NCBI RefSeq assembly: GCF_002879885.1 | Contig: NZ_PNYA01000006.1 | Location: forward strand, 1-64,000 | Reading direction: 5' to 3' | DNA length: 64,000 nt | DNA from: Trinickia dabaoshanensis | GTDB taxonomy: Bacteria > Pseudomonadota > Gammaproteobacteria > Burkholderiales > Burkholderiaceae | Notes under the pieces: model-generated | Database searches by the model: none | What the model was told of the DNA's origin: nothing | Seen by the model: only the letters and a program-made list of their open reading frames with translations | Part shown: one piece after another, positions 1 to 8,553 of the stretch | How the letters are laid out: each line of letters begins with the position of its first letter | How positions within the stretch are numbered: position 1 is the stretch's first letter | Program-made: the position numbers and the translations under genes

Positions 1-77
1 TACTCGTCGCGATGCTCGCGCACCATGCGCACAGCACGTTCACGGACTTCAGCGGAAAATTTGTTCGGCTTGTTCAT
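1..77 (-). CDS. IS3-family transposase OrfA, N-terminal fragment
   Basis: The minus-strand ATG at 77-75 opens a frame that stays open to the window edge. Its translation starts MNKPNKFSAEVRERAVRMV and continues REHRDEY, the typical start of the small helix-turn-helix OrfA protein of IS3-family elements, which binds the element ends. Only 25 codons are visible. OrfB, with the DDE catalytic domain, would lie further left, outside the window. This gene shares bases with the zorD tail in another frame because the insertion supplied the last codons of zorD. Confidence 0.8.
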   Translation of the reverse strand, partial: MNKPNKFSAEVRERAVRMVREHRDE

Positions 78-127
78 AGCTCCATTCTCTCAAGAGTTGG
101 AGCCTCCACAAAATCCGGGGCGCTTCA
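1..127 (-). mobile_element. End of an IS3-family insertion sequence, cut by the window edge
   Basis: Read on the minus strand, the segment from 127 leftwards begins with a TGAAGCGCCCCGG terminus, the kind of tip found on IS3-family elements, followed by a short leader and the first codons of a transposase OrfA. The coding frame of zorD crosses the tip and dies at a TGA at 49-51 inside the element, so the element inserted into the end of zorD. The rest of the element and the second junction lie outside the window, so subgroup, length and target duplication cannot be read. Confidence 0.8.
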
Positions 128-3100
128 GTACCGTTGAGCATGTCGCTCGCGAGTTTGCGTTTGGCTTCGAGCAGCTCGTTGAGACGCACTTCGAACGTGG
201 TGAAGTCGGACGCACTCAGAATCGGGAGATAAACCCACACTTCCCGCTTCTGCCCGATACGGTAAGCCCGGTCGGTCGCCTGGTCTTCCTTCGCAGGGTT
301 CCAGTTACGGGTGTAATGGATGACGTGATTGGCTTCCTGCACGTTCACGCCGAAGCCGACGGCGACCGGCGAGAGAATGATGACCCCAAATCCAGGCTTG
401 GACTGGAACGCCTTGATGCGCTTCTGACGGCTCGCGACGTGCTTCGCCGCTGCCGTCACATCGCCGTTGATGATGTCCGGGGAGAATCCGAACACCTCCT
501 TGATGTAGTACGCGAGCATCTGTTGGGTTTCACGGAACTCCGCGAACACGATGGCCTTTTCGCCCTTGGCGCGAATCTGCTCGAGCGCATCAATCAGCCA
601 CGCGAGCTTGGGAGCCTCATTGCGGGCCTGTTCAAGAGCTTGGGGCTTGAAGCGACCTTGACCCGGGGCGTGCGGCATCGTGCAGATGGAGCGCAGGTAC
701 TGAAGCAGCCCGAGATGGTTTTTGAAGGGCGAGACTACCGTCTCCTTGCTGTCCGGGTCCTTGCTGGCCCTGAATGTGTTGACTGCGTTAGTGTAGTAGG
801 TGCGCTGAAGGTTCGATATCGGCACGAATGCGGGAACAAGATGCTTGGGCGGGAGCGAGGCGACATCCGTCTTCATTCGCCGCAGAATCTGTGGCTCGAT
901 AAGTCGGCGCAACTCTTCCACGCGCGCCTTCTCTTCGTCCGTCTCCGCTTCAATCGGCTTGCGATACCGCTTTCCAAATTCGTTGAGCGCGCCGAGGTAC
1001 CCGGCCTGAACGAGGTCGAACAGGCACCACAGGTCCACCAATGTGTTTTCGACTGGCGTCCCGGTGCAGGCAATCTTGAACATCACGTTCTGCTTCTTCG
1101 CAGCGCGTGTCACCATCGCATTCGGGTTCTTGATTTTCTGCGCTTCGTCGCACGCCATGACGGACCACTTCTGTGCGGCGAACGAAAACTCCAGGTCGCG
1201 CAGGGTCTCGTAGGTGGTCAGTACGATATTGGCGTCGCCAACCCAGTCCGGGCGGAGGAACCGAATCAGGTTCTCGCTGCGCAGTTCTTCGTCGATGGCG
1301 GCGCGAGGCACCCGCAACGAAGACAGATTGTCCCCATATGCGATGAGCGGCCGGAAGGTGCCCGGCTTGAAGAACTTACCGATTTCTTCCGCCCAGTTCT
1401 CCAGGAGCGACACGGGTGCCACCACGAGCGCGGGCGGCAGCGTCGGGTCGTCCTCGAACGCGCGCGCCATGAAGGTGAGCAGTTGCAGGGTTTTGCCGAG
1501 CCCCATGTCATCGGCCACCACGGCTCCCCGACAATGGTTGGGTGCGTGGCGGGAGAGGTGCTGCAACCATGCGACGCCGGCGTCCTGGTGCGGCAGCAGT
1601 TGGGTTGTGGACAAGAAGCCGGCCGGCAGCGCGGGCACCGGAGAGAACGTCGTCAAGATGTCGTGACGGATTTCCTCGTAGTCGACGGCATTGACATTGG
1701 GCTTGATGAGCAGCTGCTTCGCCTTGGGTCGCGCGTTGCGCTCTCCCTCGGCGTCGCGCGACTTCGGAGGCTTGTCATGCCCGTCACGAACACTCTTGCC
1801 GAACTGCTCGAACGCGTCGAGGATGTCCCGCGCCTCGGTCACCGGTAGCGGCTTGGGAAAGCCCGGCAGCTCAACGGACGACTGCCCCGTTGCCTGAGCC
1901 TGGTCGACCTTTGCCTGCAATTCATCGCGCACTGCGTCAGTGACGGGCACGGCTACCGGTTCGGTACTGTCTTCGGGCGTGTAGACGATGACATTGACCA
2001 GGTTCTCCGGCCACCATTCCTCGCCCTTCTTGGCGATGTACGGCGAGTAGTAAGGCTGCTCGATGCCGATATCATTGATGCGCGAGGTATACGCGCTCAG
2101 GTCGTAGACGTCCTCATAGCGCACGAGAATGCGGGGCTGCTGCCGCTCCGCGAGCGCCGCCTTGAGCAGCTCGACCTGTGCGGCGCTGTCGCCCAGCAGC
2201 TCGAAGTCGTAACCCTGCCATCCGTACAACTGCTTGTCAGACGCCAGCGCCCGCTCCGCGCCCCGGATAAAGTCCTCCAGCTCGGCTTCGTCTGAAAAGA
2301 ACCGTTCTTCCGCAGACACCGCGTTCGGACCCGGTGTCTCAATGGCGAGCGCAATCTTCTCGGGGAATCCAAGGGCGTCCCGCACAATGAGCGCCGTGAA
2401 GTGGTCAAAGAAGATATCGGCTTCGACGCGGGCGCGCTCGAACTGCGCCTCATCAATGACCGCGCTGGCATCCTCGCCAAGCGTTGCGAAGGGGTTCAGA
2501 AGGAACGCTTCCGCTCGGGAGCCTGCGACCAAACGTCCGGGCAGGCGGCGAATGTTGTCGAGGACCGTGCGGACCTCGGGCGTGATGAGCACTTGGACAA
2601 TGCCTTTGTCCGTGTTGATGTCATACCGTTGAGGCACGCTGTTCCGGTACGAATCGAAGACTTCAAGCCAGTTTTCGGGCGCCCCCTCGAATCCGGGCAT
2701 GATTTCAACGACTTTCGTACCGCCGACGTCCGTCTTGCGCAGTCGGATATCGATGGTGTCGGGCGTGAGAACGACGCTTTTGTAGAGAAACTCGTCCATG
2801 CGCGCCTTGGCCGCCATGGCGGAGCGTCGAATCTGCCCCCAACGCAGTCGCTGCGAAACGTCATCCCGCTCAGACTCAGGCCGGTTGTGAAAGCGAGCGA
2901 CCTGTTCAGCCGTGTCCCACACACAGCGCGAAAGCAGATGAGACTGTCCCGCAACCTGGATAAGCGCCCCGGTTCGCGCCGCACCGTCCAGGACACGACC
3001 GCTTCCATCCCGCCAGCGGGTCACGCCGATGGAAAAGTCCGAGCTAGTCAGACTGTTCTGGCTTTTCAGTTCCGGGACGTAGTCACAGGCAGGAGGAAGC

Positions 3101-3384
3101 TCGAGCAGCTCGAGGCTTTTCGCATAGGCCGGGTCTTCCAGCAGGTTGTACAGCGACTCCCATGACAGGCGCGCACTGTCTTCCTCGGCGACCGCATAGC
3201 CTTCGTCGTGCAGCTGCGTAATCATTGCCGGCATCATGGGCGATGCTAGTGGCATTGCCCCAGGAATGGCGCCGACCGATTCGAAGGTGCCGAGCAGCAG
3301 GCCCTGGCTATCCAGGTGGCGCCATACCTCGGCGGGCGTCTCCTCGTTGCGGGCAGCGCCTGTGCGTTTGAGCCACTTCAACAT
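49..3384 (-). CDS. zorD: ZorD, Snf2-type helicase of a type I Zorya defence system, 3' end replaced by an IS
   Basis: This is the large cytoplasmic effector of type I Zorya, an ATP-driven Snf2-family enzyme acting on invading DNA. The first 590 residues are a family-specific N-terminal region. The helicase core follows: Walker A with DDMGLGKT near residue 625-632, DEAQ box at 746-749, and a C-terminal helicase lobe ending in a motif VI with DRAYRIGQ. The native sequence runs to about residue 1093 (DMLNG). The last 18 residues are encoded by the IS terminus and its leader, so the true C-terminus is missing. Zorya D proteins have been described with an Mrr-like nuclease region; whether that was lost needs alignment to an intact homologue. 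The gene starts 18 bp after zorC, so it is co-transcribed with it. Identity is secure; activity is doubtful. Confidence 0.9.
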   Translation of the reverse strand: MLKWLKRTGAARNEETPAEVWRHLDSQGLLLGTFESVGAIPGAMPLASPMMPAMITQLHDEGYAVAEEDSARLSWESLYNLLEDPAYAKSLELLELPPACDYVPELKSQNSLTSSDFSIGVTRWRDGSGRVLDGAARTGALIQVAGQSHLLSRCVWDTAEQVARFHNRPESERDDVSQRLRWGQIRRSAMAAKARMDEFLYKSVVLTPDTIDIRLRKTDVGGTKVVEIMPGFEGAPENWLEVFDSYRNSVPQRYDINTDKGIVQVLITPEVRTVLDNIRRLPGRLVAGSRAEAFLLNPFATLGEDASAVIDEAQFERARVEADIFFDHFTALIVRDALGFPEKIALAIETPGPNAVSAEERFFSDEAELEDFIRGAERALASDKQLYGWQGYDFELLGDSAAQVELLKAALAERQQPRILVRYEDVYDLSAYTSRINDIGIEQPYYSPYIAKKGEEWWPENLVNVIVYTPEDSTEPVAVPVTDAVRDELQAKVDQAQATGQSSVELPGFPKPLPVTEARDILDAFEQFGKSVRDGHDKPPKSRDAEGERNARPKAKQLLIKPNVNAVDYEEIRHDILTTFSPVPALPAGFLSTTQLLPHQDAGVAWLQHLSRHAPNHCRGAVVADDMGLGKTLQLLTFMARAFEDDPTLPPALVVAPVSLLENWAEEIGKFFKPGTFRPLIAYGDNLSSLRVPRAAIDEELRSENLIRFLRPDWVGDANIVLTTYETLRDLEFSFAAQKWSVMACDEAQKIKNPNAMVTRAAKKQNVMFKIACTGTPVENTLVDLWCLFDLVQAGYLGALNEFGKRYRKPIEAETDEEKARVEELRRLIEPQILRRMKTDVASLPPKHLVPAFVPISNLQRTYYTNAVNTFRASKDPDSKETVVSPFKNHLGLLQYLRSICTMPHAPGQGRFKPQALEQARNEAPKLAWLIDALEQIRAKGEKAIVFAEFRETQQMLAYYIKEVFGFSPDIINGDVTAAAKHVASRQKRIKAFQSKPGFGVIILSPVAVGFGVNVQEANHVIHYTRNWNPAKEDQATDRAYRIGQKREVWVYLPILSASDFTTFEVRLNELLEAKRKLASDMLNGTEAPRILWRLQLLREWSYEQAEQIFR

Positions 3385-3402
3385 GGTCCAATTCCTTTGT
3401 TG

Positions 3403-5223
3403 TTATGCCGGGTCCCTGTACCACCAGCCCTTCCCGGGGCGGTAGCGAAAGCCCCACTCGGTTAGCTGGGGCGTAACGCGTGAATCGCGCGGCCAGTCGT
3501 GAAGGACCCACAAATTGCCGTTATTGCCGCGCAGGTCCTCGCATGCGATGCCGAGTCTTCCGCAAAGGGCCTTGACGCCCGCTTCCTGCTGGGGCGTCAA
3601 CCGGTGCGCCTGCACCCGCGATACGGGGGCCGCGCTGCCCGCCTGCACATTCGTACCATTCGCGGTGTTCTGGGGCTGCGTGGTCCCTGCTGCCAGCTGG
3701 TGTATGCGAGACACGTCATGCTGGGTGGTGCCCGGACGCGTCTCGACCTGTCGCACGGTGCCGGGAGCTGAACTCGGCCCAGCCGGTTGACCCGCCACTG
3801 TCGGCTTGCCCGGGAAAATGTCGCGCGCGCCCAGTACTCGTTCAAAGGTGGTTTCCCAATCTGCCCTGTTGCGGTCCCGGTGCTCGCGTCGGACGGCGTC
3901 CCATCGGCGGTCTGAGTCGCTCTGGATGTGATTCTTCACGGCCTGAACAGACACGTCGCGAGTCAGCTCGAACGGAAGGTCCGACGCCTTGAAGAAGAAA
4001 CAGGCATTGCCCTTCTGGCCGAACTCCACGACCACCCACTCGCCGAACTGCATGATGAACGCGTTGTTGTTCGAGGCGCCGTTGCCGACGAGGTCGACAA
4101 TCAGACCGTCCATGAGCTTGCGGGCATGGACCATGTCCGGGTCGGTGCTCCAGCGGGTCTGCGGGCCCAGTGCGAACGTTACGGTACCGACTGCCTCATA
4201 GTACTTTTCCCAGAACTTCAGACGTCGAGGGTCGCTTTTGCCCTCCTGTGCGAGGACGCTGAAGAAGTGCTGGATGTAATGGAGCTTGAGCCACGACGAC
4301 ACCATGGTGCGGACGGGCTCCGACACAAGTACCCAGCCGCTGTTATTCCGCTTGAGCCATGGATTGCCCCAATGCAATACCGTGAAGTCCTGCAAAGCCT
4401 TGTGCGCGGCAAGCGGTGGCTTTGCGTGGTAATACGTCAGAATCTGCGCGAGCGCCTTGTTGAAAAGCGTTTTGTTGTCGGCGCTGACCGTTCCCAGCAA
4501 GCGGATAAGCCCGGGCAGGTAGTGCCGGAATTCGGAACCGCTGGAGCGCCCCGCTGCATGCACCTGCTCCAGGACGAGCTGGTCGATAATCCACGACGAG
4601 TCCTTGATACCCAGCGCCTTCCTGAAAAGCAGAAAGGATTCCTGATGGCCGCGAAGGGCTTCCTCCCCGAACCGTGCAACGGGTGATTCGGAGAAGACAT
4701 CCGGGTGCGCGGCCACTTCCGTCACCCAGTCCTCGTCGATACCGTTGCGCTCGCGAATATCCGAAATGTTGCCTTCAAGCCAGCGCCGCAGCGCCTCCCA
4801 GTTTGGGCGACCTTCTGGCAGACTCCCCTTGTTATCCGGATGGTAGTCAAGGTACGCATCCAGGAGGCCCTGATAGCAGTTGCGAAAGGTCTCACGGTGA
4901 TTGCGGAAGTTTTCCACGCCCTTGAGTACGTAGCCAAAGCACTCCCCATCCTCAATCAGGCGGTAGCGCATCCTGCCGACCGGTTCGGCGCAGCCGAGCG
5001 CAACAAGCCGGGCCTGCCGGGAATTGGCAAGCCGTCGCGTTTCACGGAAAAGCTCGATGGCTTCGATGACCAAGTCTATCGGAGGCGGCACGGGGCGCTT
5101 TTCCCGTATCTGCTTCGCCAGTTCTCGTTCCTGGTGGTCCAGCTCAGTGAGCGGAGATTCCCCGACGATGGGCTTGGGACCGCGCGCAAGCTTGCGGCGC
5201 ATCTCGTCAAGGAGGTCCATCAC
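3403..5223 (-). CDS. zorC: ZorC, type I Zorya defence protein
   Basis: Called by position between zorB and zorD and by general resemblance to the EH-signature family to which ZorC belongs. Known ZorC proteins bind DNA and work with ZorD downstream of the ZorAB motor. The protein has 606 residues and is mostly helical, with no membrane segment or signal peptide. Residues about 475-550 are a Pro/Thr/Gln/Ala-rich linker. Behind it sits a compact C-terminal piece rich in Trp, Gly and Arg (WGFRYRPGKGWWYR near the end), which looks like a separate small domain. The ATG overlaps the zorB stop by four bases (ATGA), indicating translational coupling. The C-terminal addition may be particular to this lineage. 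Confidence 0.85.
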   Translation of the reverse strand: MMDLLDEMRRKLARGPKPIVGESPLTELDHQERELAKQIREKRPVPPPIDLVIEAIELFRETRRLANSRQARLVALGCAEPVGRMRYRLIEDGECFGYVLKGVENFRNHRETFRNCYQGLLDAYLDYHPDNKGSLPEGRPNWEALRRWLEGNISDIRERNGIDEDWVTEVAAHPDVFSESPVARFGEEALRGHQESFLLFRKALGIKDSSWIIDQLVLEQVHAAGRSSGSEFRHYLPGLIRLLGTVSADNKTLFNKALAQILTYYHAKPPLAAHKALQDFTVLHWGNPWLKRNNSGWVLVSEPVRTMVSSWLKLHYIQHFFSVLAQEGKSDPRRLKFWEKYYEAVGTVTFALGPQTRWSTDPDMVHARKLMDGLIVDLVGNGASNNNAFIMQFGEWVVVEFGQKGNACFFFKASDLPFELTRDVSVQAVKNHIQSDSDRRWDAVRREHRDRNRADWETTFERVLGARDIFPGKPTVAGQPAGPSSAPGTVRQVETRPGTTQHDVSRIHQLAAGTTQPQNTANGTNVQAGSAAPVSRVQAHRLTPQQEAGVKALCGRLGIACEDLRGNNGNLWVLHDWPRDSRVTPQLTEWGFRYRPGKGWWYRDPA

Positions 5224-5945
5224 GAAGCTCCCAGTGCGCAGGACCCGAAATTGCCCCGGGCGGCGTCGGATACGGGCGGACGCACTTCGCCGATTCCGAG
5301 AAATTCGAGCCGTAGCTCAACGCGCCGGCTGTCCTCGTACGACGCTTTGGCCGCATTGAACGAATACCCGCCAACGAGGAACAGGTCCTGCACCTGTTCC
5401 AGTTCGTCCTCGCTCATGGCACGCTCGTCCGGATAGGGCTTGCTAAGCAGGACACACAGGACACGCTGGCTGCGCTCAAGACTCAGGTTGAGGTTATAGA
5501 GGTAATCGCCCTCGGGGCTGGAGAATCCTTCAACCACAATCTGCTTGAGCCACTTCTTGCCGAGCGGGTCGCGCGCGATAGCCAGCACTTCAGGTACGAA
5601 CGCGCGAAGGAGCCGCTGCTGGTCCGGCTTCAGGCCATAGCTGTTCTTGTCGAAGTGGGCCTTGTCGCCGAAGTCGATGACGTTGCGCGAACGGTCGACC
5701 TTGACGCCGGGATATTTGCTCGCGGCCACCTCAACCCGATGCATCAGTGCACTGATGTCCCGGTCGCGCTGTGCCTTGAGGCGCTCGGCTTCACTGACCT
5801 GCTTGGTCACCGCGAGCAGCGCGACCGACACAGTCACAAGGAAGAGCACCATAAGGGCGGTCATCAGGTCGGCGTAGCTAATCCAGAAAGGCTTTTCGGC
5901 CTCTGACCGGGCGCCACGCTTGATGACGATGCGTGTGCCTAGCAC
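5220..5945 (-). CDS. zorB: ZorB, MotB-like peptidoglycan-binding stator subunit of Zorya
   Basis: The 241-residue inner-membrane protein has one N-terminal membrane helix (about residues 22-47) that begins SYADLMTALMVLFLV. Asp26 is in the position of the proton-carrying aspartate of MotB/ExbD-type stators. The periplasmic part (about 80-200) is an OmpA-like peptidoglycan-binding domain with the FDKNSYGLKPDQQ and GFSSPEGD signatures. ZorB pairs with ZorA to form a proton-driven motor that senses phage attack at the envelope. The start is GTG directly after the zorA stop codon, and the end overlaps zorC, so the genes are tightly coupled. All key residues visible are intact. Confidence 0.93.
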   Translation of the reverse strand: MLGTRIVIKRGARSEAEKPFWISYADLMTALMVLFLVTVSVALLAVTKQVSEAERLKAQRDRDISALMHRVEVAASKYPGVKVDRSRNVIDFGDKAHFDKNSYGLKPDQQRLLRAFVPEVLAIARDPLGKKWLKQIVVEGFSSPEGDYLYNLNLSLERSQRVLCVLLSKPYPDERAMSEDELEQVQDLFLVGGYSFNAAKASYEDSRRVELRLEFLGIGEVRPPVSDAARGNFGSCALGAS

Positions 5946-8288
5946 TTAAGCCTCCGGATTCGGTACGACCAGCTCGATAGCCTGGGCGAGGTTTGCAATC
6001 GTCTGCTTGAGGAGGCTCGTGACCGCCCCCGTCTTGTTGACGAGCTCCTTGTTGACCTCCGTCATCGAGTCCGCCAGCCGCTGCTGGAACGAAGTCAAGG
6101 ATTCCGTCATGACGTCGCCCACGCCCTCGAGGAATTCCTCGGCGCTGCGCTGCGCGACATTCAGCGCCTGGGTGGAGGCTTCAATCCGGCTCAACACATC
6201 GCTGGTGAGCGATGCGTTGGTCCGCGCGTTATCTACGACCCGGGTCAGCTCCGTGAGCATCTGCGCAAGCTGGTCACGCGTTGCCCGATAGTCCGTGACG
6301 ACGCCCTGCATGGTCTGGGCGGCCGTGCTGACAGAGGCGGCAGCAGCAGCCAGCTTGTCGGTGGTGCCGGTCGCCTGCTGGAGCACACCGGTTACAGCCG
6401 CTCCCGCCTTACCGAATTCGCTGGATGCGACGTAGAGCGTCTCCGCACCTGAATTCATCCGGGTGACCGCGTCGGTTGTGACGGTCCGCAGGGAGTCGAC
6501 GCTCGCACGCATGGTATCGACCGCGCTGCGGGTGCCGGCCACGAGAGTACGCATTTCGGCGGTCAGCGCCTCCACGGCGCTCTTCACACCCGAAGCGGCG
6601 GCTTCTGCATGCGCAACGAGCTGCGCCTGCCGCTCCCGATGCTCCGCATCCGCCGAAGCGGCCTGCTGGGTCAGGTCGGAGACGAGCGTATTGACGGTCT
6701 GGCCCACGCTCGAGACGGTCTCCTGCAAGCGGTCGTTACTTTGCGCCTGGGATACCGCCACTGACTGCGACAGGTTTGTCACCAGGCTCTCGACCGCATT
6801 GCTGACGTTAGTAAGCGTGTCCTGAAGCTTCGTGCTGACTTCGGACTGGGAGGTGGCCACGGTCTGCGACAGGGAGCTGATAAGTGCCTCGACCGATTGG
6901 GTCACCCGGTTCAGTGCGCCCTGAAGCTTTTCGTTGGTCGTGTCCTGGGACGTCGCGACGGACTGGGACAGCGACGAAATGAGGGATTCGATAGTGGCGC
7001 TCACCCCTGCCAGCGTTTCCTGCAACCGGCTGTTGGTCTCGGTCTGCGAGCTGGCAACGGTTGCCTTCATGTCTTCGACAATCTGCGCCATCTGGCGGGC
7101 CATCATTTCCTGGCGCGCCTCCATGCCGGTGAGGGCTTCGCCCAGTTTCGCGGCCATGGTGTCCGTTGCGCGCGTGCCGGCGGTTTCCAGGGATGAGGAC
7201 ATCTGCTCCATGCGGGCCACAGCGGTTTGCAACGCAGAAATCGTCTGCTGCTGCATGGTGTTGATGCCGGCAATCTGGTCGCCAAACAGGTCCTTCAGGC
7301 TCTGGTTCAGCCCCTGCACCACTTCCGTGAGCAGCGTATGTACGGCACCTGTACGGTCGCCCGTTGCACTCTGGACGGCTTGTTGCACCGCCTTCATCGG
7401 TTCTTCGAGTGCCGCTTTCAGGCCGTCAGTGATGTGCTGGCCAATCTGCCGGCCGAGTTCTTCGCTCGTCTGGTTATGCGCCCTGATTTGCTCGTCGATG
7501 ATTTTCTGCTGCGCCTGAATCTGGCTCTCGGTCAGCGACGTGAGGATGCCCTTCAGGTCCTGGACAAGGGCGTCCTTCAGCGTCTTGCTGTTGGAGACAT
7601 ATTCTTTTGAGGAGTGAAGCAGCTCTTCGAGCATCTCCTCGCCTGCGCCCGCCTTGTAGAGGCTGTCGAGAAGACACGCGACCTCTTCGGTCTTCTGGTA
7701 AAGCCGGGAGATGAAGAACTTCTCAATGACCGTTATCACCATCGCGAAGAAAATCGCGGAAGCCGAGACGAGAAAAGCTTCGGCAACGCTATGCAGCAGC
7801 GCGCTCAGGCTGGCACGGACCACCTGGGTGTTATCGGAGATGATGAAGGCGTACAGACCGTGCATCAGTCCCGCGAAGGTGCCTATAATCCCGATACCCG
7901 TCAGGATGCCCGGCAGGTGCCTGAAAAACTCCGCGCCCACACGGCTATCGACGACGACCTGCGCGTTAAAAATCTGCTCGGCTGGCACCGTCCGTCGGGA
8001 CGTTTCCGGGACGTATTCACCGGATGCGGAGTCAAACGATTTCGGGTCGAAGAGGCTCTTGCGGAACTCACTCCACAGGTGCGCCAGGTCCTGCTTTCGG
8101 GCAAAGAGCGACGTCGGGTCGCCGCCGGAACCCTTGAGACGGGTAAGCCCCGCAATGATGCTGTTCAGGTCACGCCAGCGCCCCATGGCACGCGGGACAA
8201 ACCGGACGAAAAACCAGCCGACAAACAAAAGGATGAAGAGCGCACACACCTTTGCCACAAGGGGCGCTTCAAGGATGGTCTCAATCAT
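5946..8288 (-). CDS. zorA: ZorA, MotA/ExbB-like motor subunit with long cytoplasmic tail (type I Zorya)
   Basis: The 780-residue inner-membrane protein has a membrane helix at 10-32 and two more at about 125-150 and 167-192, the MotA/TolQ/ExbB arrangement. More than 550 residues of helical cytoplasmic tail follow. A very long tail is the hallmark of ZorA compared with flagellar MotA, and is thought to carry the signal from the envelope to ZorC and ZorD. Residues about 407-540 contain four tandem 33-residue units built around the pattern SQxVATSQ...LQ(E/D)T...V(E/N)xL. The gene is the first zor gene of the operon, 12 bp after the small RHH gene. The membrane and tail regions look intact. Confidence 0.93.
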   Translation of the reverse strand: MIETILEAPLVAKVCALFILLFVGWFFVRFVPRAMGRWRDLNSIIAGLTRLKGSGGDPTSLFARKQDLAHLWSEFRKSLFDPKSFDSASGEYVPETSRRTVPAEQIFNAQVVVDSRVGAEFFRHLPGILTGIGIIGTFAGLMHGLYAFIISDNTQVVRASLSALLHSVAEAFLVSASAIFFAMVITVIEKFFISRLYQKTEEVACLLDSLYKAGAGEEMLEELLHSSKEYVSNSKTLKDALVQDLKGILTSLTESQIQAQQKIIDEQIRAHNQTSEELGRQIGQHITDGLKAALEEPMKAVQQAVQSATGDRTGAVHTLLTEVVQGLNQSLKDLFGDQIAGINTMQQQTISALQTAVARMEQMSSSLETAGTRATDTMAAKLGEALTGMEARQEMMARQMAQIVEDMKATVASSQTETNSRLQETLAGVSATIESLISSLSQSVATSQDTTNEKLQGALNRVTQSVEALISSLSQTVATSQSEVSTKLQDTLTNVSNAVESLVTNLSQSVAVSQAQSNDRLQETVSSVGQTVNTLVSDLTQQAASADAEHRERQAQLVAHAEAAASGVKSAVEALTAEMRTLVAGTRSAVDTMRASVDSLRTVTTDAVTRMNSGAETLYVASSEFGKAGAAVTGVLQQATGTTDKLAAAAASVSTAAQTMQGVVTDYRATRDQLAQMLTELTRVVDNARTNASLTSDVLSRIEASTQALNVAQRSAEEFLEGVGDVMTESLTSFQQRLADSMTEVNKELVNKTGAVTSLLKQTIANLAQAIELVVPNPEA
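6669..7070 (-). repeat. Four tandem 33-codon units in the ZorA tail
   Basis: The zorA reading frame contains four consecutive units of 33 codons, each encoding a diverged copy of L-S-Q-(S/T)-V-A-T-S-Q, then L-Q, then V-x-x-L-(I/V)-(S/T)-(S/N/D). The copies differ at many positions, so this is an old protein-level repeat and not a recent DNA duplication. Its length is not a multiple of seven, so a simple canonical coiled coil of identical heptads is not implied. Confidence 0.75.
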
Positions 8289-8300
8289 TGAAGTATCCGC

Positions 8301-8483
8301 TTAATCTTGTTGATTGGCCGGCGTATCAGGCACCTCGATACCTTTCAGGCGGCAAAACTCGAAGACGAGCGTCTCGAGCAGGTTGGCCTGACTCCGGTTT
8401 TCGTGCTGAGCCGCTCGCGCCAGCGCAGTCTTGAACCGCGCGGACGCCCGAAAGCTCATTGGCGTGTCTTTTCGCTCTTTCAT
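8301..8483 (-). CDS. Small ribbon-helix-helix protein, probable autoregulator of the Zorya operon
   Basis: The 60-residue protein starts MKERKDTPMSFR and has the layout of CopG/Arc-like ribbon-helix-helix proteins: a short beta strand (MSFRAS), helix one (ARFKTALARAAQHE) and helix two (SQANLLETLVFEFCRLKG). I chose the ATG at 8483 because a GACGGGG ribosome site precedes it; an in-frame ATG at 8501 is possible. The stop lies 12 bp before zorA, so it leads the zor operon. A palindrome sits inside the predicted promoter just upstream. Autorepression is an inference from RHH protein biology and this layout. The protein could instead be an antitoxin-like relic. Confidence 0.7.
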   Translation of the reverse strand: MKERKDTPMSFRASARFKTALARAAQHENRSQANLLETLVFEFCRLKGIEVPDTPANQQD

Positions 8484-8522
8484 GGCAACCCCGTCGGCCA
8501 TTTGGTTCGTCTTTGGTCCCGC

Positions 8523-8553
8523 ATAGTAGGTGTATTGCAATCCGCAATGCAAT
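8523..8553 (-). promoter_or_regulatory. Promoter with overlapping palindromic operator upstream of the RHH-zor operon
   Basis: Read on the minus strand, TTGCAT (8552-8547) and TACTAT (8528-8523) are separated by 18 bp and make a fair sigma-70 promoter about 40 bp before the small gene. A perfect inverted repeat, ATTGCA and TGCAAT with an 8-bp spacer (8534-8553), covers the -35 box and most of the spacer. This is where a repressor such as the adjacent RHH protein would be expected to bind. Confidence 0.55.

Noticed and set aside
25-1848. Long plus-strand frame of 607 codons opposite zorD
   Set aside because: It is antisense to a gene with clear helicase motifs, has the Arg/Leu/Val-rich look of a shadow frame in GC-rich DNA, and has no ribosome site or family motif.
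6669-7070. Possible CRISPR-like or satellite repeat
   Set aside because: The repeats are in frame, diverged, without spacers, and encode the ZorA tail; they are protein repeats.
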